From Apostichopus japonicus (lineage: Eukaryota; Echinodermata; Holothuroidea; Aspidochirotida; Stichopodidae), in NCBI RefSeq assembly GCF_037975245.1, contig NC_092572.1, forward strand, positions 25,753,489-25,817,488: a stretch of 64,000 nucleotides of DNA, given 5' to 3'. Below, in pieces: positions 60,301 to 64,000 of the stretch. The notes beneath the pieces were generated by a model. That model had not been told where the DNA came from. It worked only from the letters and a program-made list of their open reading frames with translations, and did not search any database. Position 1 is the stretch's first letter; each line of letters begins with the position of its first letter. Made by a program: the position numbers and the translations under genes.

Positions 60301-60321
60301 AATGAACGTCAAATTGATTAA
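42189..60321 (+). CDS. GCLC: Glutamate-cysteine ligase catalytic subunit-like, copy B (15 exons, start missing)
   Basis: A tandem paralogue of copy A with the same 15 exons in the same phases; exons 2-14 have identical lengths. Exons: 42189-42310, 43608-43717, 44418-44546, 46035-46112, 47223-47336, 48086-48144, 48674-48861, 49820-49936, 56598-56736, 57138-57247, 57448-57540, 57986-58090, 58751-58832, 59448-59639, 60137-60321. About 606 residues read from exon 1 to the TAA at 60319-60321 with no break. It keeps the GDE|IE, E-x6-E-STPG, VEANM, DCRWG, H370, RDP and QLTD-Y-EN blocks. Like A it has lost PEYGSYMIE (TELSAHLLE here) and the Cys pair (Ala-Ala). The first ~12 codons present in A are replaced, and no in-frame ATG exists before exon 2. 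The gene may use an undetected upstream exon (CTCTCAG at 42182-42188 is a fair acceptor) or may be 5'-broken. The intact remainder argues for recent or current constraint. Confidence 0.88.
42657..43052. mobile_element. Non-autonomous hAT-type element in intron 1 of copy B
   Basis: A 396-bp element with termini CAGTGGCGGAGC and GCTCCGCCACTG, flanked by an exact 8-bp duplication GTGATAAC (42649-42656 and 43053-43060). The termini and 8-bp duplication are diagnostic of the hAT superfamily. Too short for a transposase. Confidence 0.93.
43608..43717 (+). CDS. GCLC: GCLC-like B, exon 2
   Basis: From TTTTTTCAG to CCAGG|gtaggg, 110 bases as in A. IEYMLISLDHSERKAFLLL restores the Tyr seen in human (A has His). 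The first in-frame Met of the whole gene is here, after both early glutamates. Confidence 0.9.
44418..44546 (+). CDS. GCLC: GCLC-like B, exon 3
   Basis: From TTTTCTCAG to CTTCG|gtaaga, 129 bases. HWSTELSAHLLESTPGKPFG keeps the two metal-site glutamates (E-x6-E) but not the PEYGS context. It ends VEANMELR. Confidence 0.9.
44748..44815. repeat. Two-unit tandem repeat of ~31 bp
   Basis: AATAATTACTGTGGAAACGG(A/G)GGTG(C/A)CTT occurs twice in a row plus a partial AATAATT, in intron 3 of copy B. Confidence 0.8.
46035..46112 (+). CDS. GCLC: GCLC-like B, exon 4
   Basis: From CCTACATAG to CCAAG|gttcgt, 78 bases as in A. RKQINNVLRSHHGRLDTCMT then IASFPR. Confidence 0.9.
46245..46440. repeat. Degenerate CCAT/CCAC tract
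   Basis: Pyrimidine-rich irregular tetramer repeat (TCCATCCATCCGTCCACTCATCCACTTG and similar) in intron 4 of copy B. Confidence 0.75.
47223..47336 (+). CDS. GCLC: GCLC-like B, exon 5
   Basis: From GTATTTCAG to TACAG|gtaacc, 114 bases as in A. NGCKGGIIPRKYVNSATVVS then QDHIIEAEELVSLFPRY. Closer than A to the human GCPGFTLP context (Gly kept). Confidence 0.9.
48086..48144 (+). CDS. GCLC: GCLC-like B, exon 6
   Basis: From ACTTCCAG to CCAG|gtaata, 59 bases. RATMVNSTKRRGEQVMINVP. The preceding intron is 0.75 kb versus 4.05 kb in A, which holds the transposon. Confidence 0.9.
48674..48861 (+). CDS. GCLC: GCLC-like B, exon 7
   Basis: From ACTTGTATAG to ATAATG|gtgaga, 188 bases. FKDKNTDLGKVSDHEAAKPG, then GIGVAALQVTVQGSDIEEAK. 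Ala-Ala replaces the human Cys pair, as in A. Confidence 0.92.
49820..49936 (+). CDS. GCLC: GCLC-like B, exon 8
   Basis: From TTTTGAATCAG to CTGAAG|gtaaac, 39 codons. MPVSAAAPINQGFLTEWDCR then WGTLSPTSDCRTEEERGLK. It is followed by a 6.66-kb intron containing transposon copy 2. Confidence 0.92.
51307..51527. mobile_element. Nested MITE with telomere-like interior
   Basis: About 221 bp with inverted ends TTAATTAGGGTACTAATTTAG / CTAAAGTTAGGCCTTAATTA that extend through AGAATCCGTACC / GGTACGGATTCT. The interior is a run of degenerate CCCTAACCCTA units (51342-51465). It is absent from the matching point in transposon copy 1, where flanks CATATCT and GAATGAAAC are adjacent. Confidence 0.75.
52446..53960. 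repeat. Large inverted repeat with tandem ~145-bp units inside transposon copy 2
   Basis: GAGGGTTTGGTTAGCTGGGAAGG at 52446 recurs as reverse complement ending at 53960. Arms match closely over at least about 450 bases. The centre is a set of ~145-bp units (GGGGTACCCC, AATTACTGG(C/A)AATGCCCATC, GAGCTGACCTAGGTCAATG), some forward and several inverted, with a poly-G run near 53088-53104. Copy 1 has about one such unit. Confidence 0.85.
56049..56356 (+). mobile_element. tRNA-derived SINE, family 1, copy 3 (most complete)
   Basis: The head has TGGTCGAGTGGATAAAGGCG (A-box) and GGTTCGATACCCGG (B-box), then the shared body ATCCAAGAGCAATCTAC, GAATTGGAAGCAACACGACG and GCGTCGTAAATATAACTG, ending in (ATT)n. 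The acceptor stem does not pair, so this is not a functional tRNA gene. Confidence 0.85.
56598..56736 (+). CDS. GCLC: GCLC-like B, exon 9
   Basis: From TCTCTACAG to GAAG|gtaaat, 139 bases. PLKNQRFRIPKSRMDTVNGY then LSSANAKLND..FPYDEELC. Closer than A to human at LKN. Confidence 0.92.
57138..57247 (+). CDS. GCLC: GCLC-like B, exon 10
   Basis: From TCTCAACAG to TTTGAG|gtacat, 110 bases. MDILFARHMARLFIRDPLYI then LKERLHQKEDECEHFE; keeps H370 and LFIRDP. Confidence 0.92.
57448..57540 (+). CDS. GCLC: GCLC-like B, exon 11
   Basis: From TTTTGCAG to ATGGAT|gtaggt, 31 codons. NIIGTNWQMVRFKIPPENSD then IGWRAEFRTMD. Confidence 0.92.
57598..57815 (-). mobile_element. tRNA-derived SINE, family 1, copy 4 (head truncated)
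   Basis: Reverse-strand body in intron 11 of copy B, from the (ATT)n tail (AATAATAATAATAATCAC) through CGACGTGTAAG...GAATTGAAAGCC to ATCCAAGAGCAATCTACGG. The tRNA-like head is missing. Confidence 0.8.
57986..58090 (+). CDS. GCLC: GCLC-like B, exon 12
   Basis: From ACTCCACAG to TCAAGG|gtaaga, 35 codons. MQLTDYENAAYVIFMVLLTR then KMKLDFTIPISR; the LTR matches human LLTR, where A has LSK. Confidence 0.92.
58751..58832 (+). CDS. GCLC: GCLC-like B, exon 13
   Basis: From TGATATTAG to TATTTGA|gtaaga, 82 bases. VNENMEMAMLRNAVGEGEFY then FRKDPYL. Confidence 0.92.
59448..59639 (+). CDS. GCLC: GCLC-like B, exon 14
   Basis: From TACAACAG to GCTGCAG|gtatgt, 192 bases. CKMSINTIINGGATSEGADF then IGLIPLINQY and LNGYLKLISDRAA. 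Confidence 0.92.
60137..60321 (+). CDS. GCLC: GCLC-like B, exon 15 (terminal)
   Basis: From CTATTTAG to TAA 60319-60321. GRVKTTAQWIRDFVDQHPGY, then KHDSVITEDINYDLIKLC as in human DSVITDEMNYSLILKC. The tail (PQHLATNSNERQID) is six residues longer than A's and unrelated to it. Confidence 0.92.
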
Positions 60322-60404
60322 AATGTAATAGGTTTGATGTTCTAATCATTCTAATCAAACTGGCTCGACTACTACTTCTATTCCCTAAGATGTATACTTT
60401 TTTA

Positions 60405-61070
60405 CTTTATCTACTGTAAATTATCCGAATGAACGTTGAATTATGAAAAGTCATACGTTTACGTTACTAAAGAACCGATTGTTTTAGTACTAACATATTT
60501 TGAAAATAATGTTTCCCTACATACAATTAATAAGTCATCCTAAGATCTCTTTTCTTTCATTATATCTATTGGAAATTAGCTGAATGAACGTTGAATATAT
60601 AAAAATATACGTTCAGGTTACTAAATAACCGATTTTTTAGTACTCGCATGACTTTAAAATAAAGTTTCTCTACAATTACGAAAACCTAACACGTTTTCTT
60701 TTAGTTTATCTACTGTAAATTCTCCGAATGGGCGTTGATTATAGAAAGTCATACGTTTAGTTCAGTGACGTAACTAAATTACCGATTTTTTAGTAACAGC
60801 ATATTTTGAAAATAAAGTTTCTCTACAATTACGTAAAGCTAAGATCTAACGTTGAATTGTAAATATAGTCATGCGTTTAGGTTACTAAATAACCAATGTT
60901 TAGTACTAGCATGACTTGAAAATCATTTTCCTTCAATTACGTAAACCTAGATCTACGTTTCTTGTATAATATCTATTGTAAATTATCGAAATGAACGTTG
61001 AATTTTAAAACGTCATACGTTTAGATTAATAAATAACCGATTCTTTAGTAATAAAATAACTTGAATAGAA
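60405..61070. repeat. Five tandem units of ~100-155 bp just 3' of copy B
   Basis: Units start near 60410, 60566, 60710, 60846 and 60968. Each has some of TCTA(C/T)TGTAAATT(A/C)TCCGAATGAACG, GTCATACGTTTAGGTTACTAAATAACCGA and CTTGAAAATAAAGTTTCTCTACAATTACG. Units carry AATAAA (for example 60658-60663), so they may supply the poly(A) signal of copy B. Confidence 0.8.
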
Positions 61071-61564
61071 ATGTTCAAACAATTAGAGCCTGGCTGGAGG
61101 CTTCTTTTAATTCTCCCTCTGATAACTTCGGTTATCAAATTGTTTGGAACAATCATCATATTCGCATCAATAACAAGATTTTCTACTATGATTTCATGTA
61201 CCAAAAGGGTGTGAAGCTTGTTTCGGATTTGTTTGACATTAACAATAAGGCCCTAAAGTTACCACACTTTCAAAGAAAAGTTCCAGCTGGCACACTTTCC
61301 CTTAACTGTTTACTAGGGACTGATTCGCAGTAACCCTCTTCAGTGGAAGCAGAGTGGGTGTAACATTAATGACATTACTAATTTTAATATTGATTTGTTT
61401 GATGACATATTGTATTATACAGGTTCTGTTTCTCAGTATCTTTATCGTAATTTCTACAATATCTGTGGAGCCAACTGTTATGACAAATGGAAAGCAGAGT
61501 TTAAGGGTTTCACTTGTCACGATTGGAGCAACAATTGCAGTATGCCCTGGCACTCTTCTACTTT

Positions 61565-61959
61565 CAATTCCTGTAGCCGTATGGTGTAGAGATATAGACG
61601 AGTAAGGAGAATATAAGGAGAATATCGCATCTATTCAATCCGTGAAAACTACAAACAATATATATATAAATTTTCTATTAACGTACAAATATATCACAAA
61701 ATAATCAGTAAATTGCAAGCATCTCAAAACATACAAGTAGCACATAAAGAATAGAAAATACATCGCAAACCTCAAAGACGCAACTCAAATAGTTTCTACA
61801 ATTACGCATTTAAAACTCCATAAGCCGCAATAGTTGAAACGTACCTCTTTAGTATCCTTTACTCCTATATAAACGCAAATCCCGTGACAATGTCACACAG
61901 TATCGGCATGGGTTGCACTGGCTGCCACACCCTGGCACAAGTTACATGTATAGTATGGA

Positions 61960-62037
<78 letters not shown>

Positions 62038-62138
62038 AGTATCCGGTCACACAACTGACCCTACGCAAATCTAGAATGCAAGTGAGCTCCCTGGATCTCT
62101 CAATGCCACATGCAGGAACGACACACACTGGATAAACA
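61565..62138. mobile_element. Insertion inside the LINE remnant, with (TA)n
   Basis: About 570 bp separate the two LINE halves. It includes a (TA)n tract at 61961-62037 and unique flanks (GGTTGCACTGGCTGCCACACC). No termini or target duplication were resolved, so it may be a transposon or a simple insertion. Confidence 0.5.
61961..62037. repeat. (TA)n microsatellite
   Basis: Uninterrupted TA run of about 70 bases. Confidence 0.95.
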
Positions 62139-63023
62139 TGAGGCACACTTACAATTCCGTTTCTTACATAGAATTCTTCCAACCAACAGACTCCTTAACC
62201 CCATGGGCATCTCTGACAACACGTTTTATGTTCATACCATTCATCACATTTTCTGGGAGTGTCACAGCACTTCTTCTGCTTTAGGTGAAGTGGTCAGTAA
62301 GGTTATATGTATACATTTCACTTCACAAAAGAGGATTTTTTTCTTTGGGTTTTTATTAAAGAAACGTCACCCTGATAATTTTCACATTCTTCATCTTAAG
62401 TTCTATATTTTCAGTACCAAGCGTCGAAACAAGACCTTAGGTTGTAATGAATTCATTCATATGTTCAAGTTTGCATTGAAGGTGAAGAACAATATTTTTC
62501 GACATACCAAAACGATTAATAAGAATAAAATTAATTTCGTGGAATCCAAGGGAGTTTCTCCGCATTTATAAATATCTCAAATATTTAATATTTGCAATTT
62601 CCGCATCCTCATACCTTATATTTTGCTACTATTCGTTGTAATATTTCTGTAGTAAGTGTAGGATTTTTGTAGTATTTCTATAAATTTTAGAACTTTTAAT
62701 TTTTCTTATCATTTTTATTTGTTTTCTATCCGCTACGTTGGTCTTTATTATAGTGCATGATAATGCTCAACTTTATTGCTATTTAATGCCTACTTTTGAA
62801 TGGATAAGTTATTTGTACATTAATGTACAGTTAAAAAACGGATGAAGAAAAAAATCATCATAATAACATAGACAAATAAAATGACACACCAAAGACAGAG
62901 TTGAGAAGCAAAGGTTTGGTCGTAAGAAGATCCAACGAGTCGTTCCTTTTCCACTTTGCTAAGTAAAATTTCAGAAGTGCATCCAATTCCTATGACCAAT
63001 CAGCTTTTCCTTTCAAGTGGTTT

Positions 63024-63037
63024 TATATACATATATA

Positions 63038-63132
<95 letters not shown>
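63024..63132. repeat. (TA)n microsatellite
   Basis: TA run of more than 100 bases with one phase slip (ATATTATATA). Confidence 0.95.
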
Positions 63133-63135
<3 letters not shown>

Positions 63136-63534
63136 AATGATAGTGGATTCAGGACTTAGGACATAGTTAATCTGTAATAGTTTATAGTGGAACTTAGTTG
63201 CTACTTATTTGCTACGCTACATTGTCATAATATAGTCGTTGGGAGGGACCATGTTGGCTTATTGAAATTGAATTTTAACCCCATTTTTCTGTTCACTCAG
63301 GACAAAGATATTGAAAAAGTGCATTCCAGTTATGAACTTGAGTTAGTGAGAAGGTTATTGTTTTCAGCACCGGGGCTACTTTCATGTGAGATAAGCTGTA
63401 TAAGTTGGAGCTGACCCAGTTTTCCATCTTAGAATTTCCTAGTGTACTGCCATGATTTGAGGCTACAGCTTACCAAATGCACAAGTGGTAGAGGAGATGA
63501 TTAAATTTGGACTTTTGGACTCTTTGGACTTTTG

Positions 63535-63537
<3 letters not shown>

Positions 63538-63625
<88 letters not shown>
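63538..63625. repeat. (TA)n microsatellite
   Basis: Uninterrupted TA run preceded by three GGACTTTTGGACT-type short repeats (63508-63537). Confidence 0.95.
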
Positions 63626-63626
<1 letters not shown>

Positions 63627-64000
63627 CCTCTACATAGATATTGTGTTATCAGTTATGGCATTAATGTTTCAAAGATATATATAAAGATAAGAAATGCAAT
63701 AGATGAAGGAGGCAGCTTTCAATGTTATTTTACATTGCTTCACTGCATGCAAGGATTGGAGGAGGGGAGGTAAGGGTGGGGCTAGACACACAGAGAAAAA
63801 TGTATCGGAGTTGTGTTATATTATGTAAAGGCAAAGTTTTGTAGTGAAATATCCAAGAATATTAAGAAATATCCAAGAATAAATTTATTGTAGTGAAATA
63901 TCCAATAATACTAACTTTGATGTAATGTACAGTCTACACATAAATAAAGGAAGGGCAGCACACCCCCTCCTCTCAACAGCATGAAAAAACAAAGAGAAAG

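Larger units (their letters stand above)
61075..62575 (+). mobile_element. 5'-truncated, broken LINE (non-LTR reverse transcriptase C-terminus)
   Basis: The frame from about 61080 reads IRAWLEASFNSP, YQIVWNNHHIRINNKIFYYD and GVKLVSDLFDINNKAL, typical of the C-terminal part of LINE ORF2. A +1 shift near 61315 continues as SNPLQWKQSGCNIND and YDKWKAEFK. The frame is interrupted near 61565 and resumes at about 62140 with LQFRFLHRILPTNRL and IHHIFWECH. The CxxC part of the usual Cys-rich motif is deleted. The last part (FGFLLKKRHPDNFHIL to NKINF) ends at TAA 62569-62571. It is a dead copy. Confidence 0.8.
60322..64000. other. Right-edge repeat-rich region
   Basis: No gene beyond the end of copy B. 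It contains the tandem repeat, the LINE remnant and three (TA)n tracts. The open frame 63187-63414 (MELSCYLFATLHCHNIVVGR and on) shows no domain or splice context. A purine-rich stretch and short direct repeats (GTGAAATATCCAAGAAT) lie at 63835-63910. Confidence 0.5.

Noticed and set aside
1-64000. CRISPR array, bacterial operon or prophage
   Set aside because: Spliced genes, SINEs and LINEs show animal nuclear DNA; the tandem repeats found are transposon or minisatellite units without spacer structure.

Overview
The window is animal nuclear DNA: AT-rich, with compact exons bounded by GT-AG introns, many transposon remnants, tRNA-headed SINEs, LINE 3' ends and long (TA)n microsatellites. The protein families present, a metazoan-type glutamate-cysteine ligase and a Death-domain protein, fit a marine invertebrate. 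A deuterostome such as an echinoderm is my guess; nothing in the sequence proves it.

Layout. (1) 541-8179 (+): the last four exons of a gene ending in a Death domain. All exon phases agree, and a 6.3-kb intron holds a 1.9-kb element with long inverted termini. (2) 8.2-18.1 kb: gene-poor spacer with SINE pieces, a short hairpin element and microsatellites. (3) 18105-34259 (+): copy A of a glutamate-cysteine ligase catalytic subunit (GCLC)-like gene, 15 coding exons with every junction in phase, 610 residues. (4) 34.3-42.2 kb: spacer with MITEs, a perfect 26-bp palindrome and weak exon-like segments. (5) 42189-60321 (+): copy B of the same gene, the same 15 exons; exons 2-14 have identical lengths and phases to copy A. 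Exon 1 of B has no in-frame ATG. (6) 60.4-64 kb: a tandem repeat, a broken LINE and three (TA)n tracts.

The central feature is the tandem GCLC-like pair. Introns also align in places (for example intron 3), so this is a DNA-level duplication, not retroposition. Both proteins keep the glutamates expected to bind metal (WGDE|IE in exons 1/2; E-x6-E followed by STPG in exon 3) and the C-terminal half of the family. Both have lost much of the otherwise strongly conserved PEYGSYMIE block and the Cys-Cys pair near human residue 249. They look like diverged paralogues rather than the housekeeping enzyme.

Each copy was later hit by the same CACTG...CAGTG transposon family, in opposite orientation and in different introns: A in intron 5 (3.5 kb), B in intron 8 (5.0 kb). 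Both insertions have TA target duplications and dense TTAGTC/GACTAA subterminal repeats. The B-side element has grown an internal inverted repeat of about 1.5 kb and carries a nested MITE with telomere-like CCCTAA runs. Coordinates of exons were set by eye from reading frame, homology to human GCLC (recalled, not searched) and splice signals.
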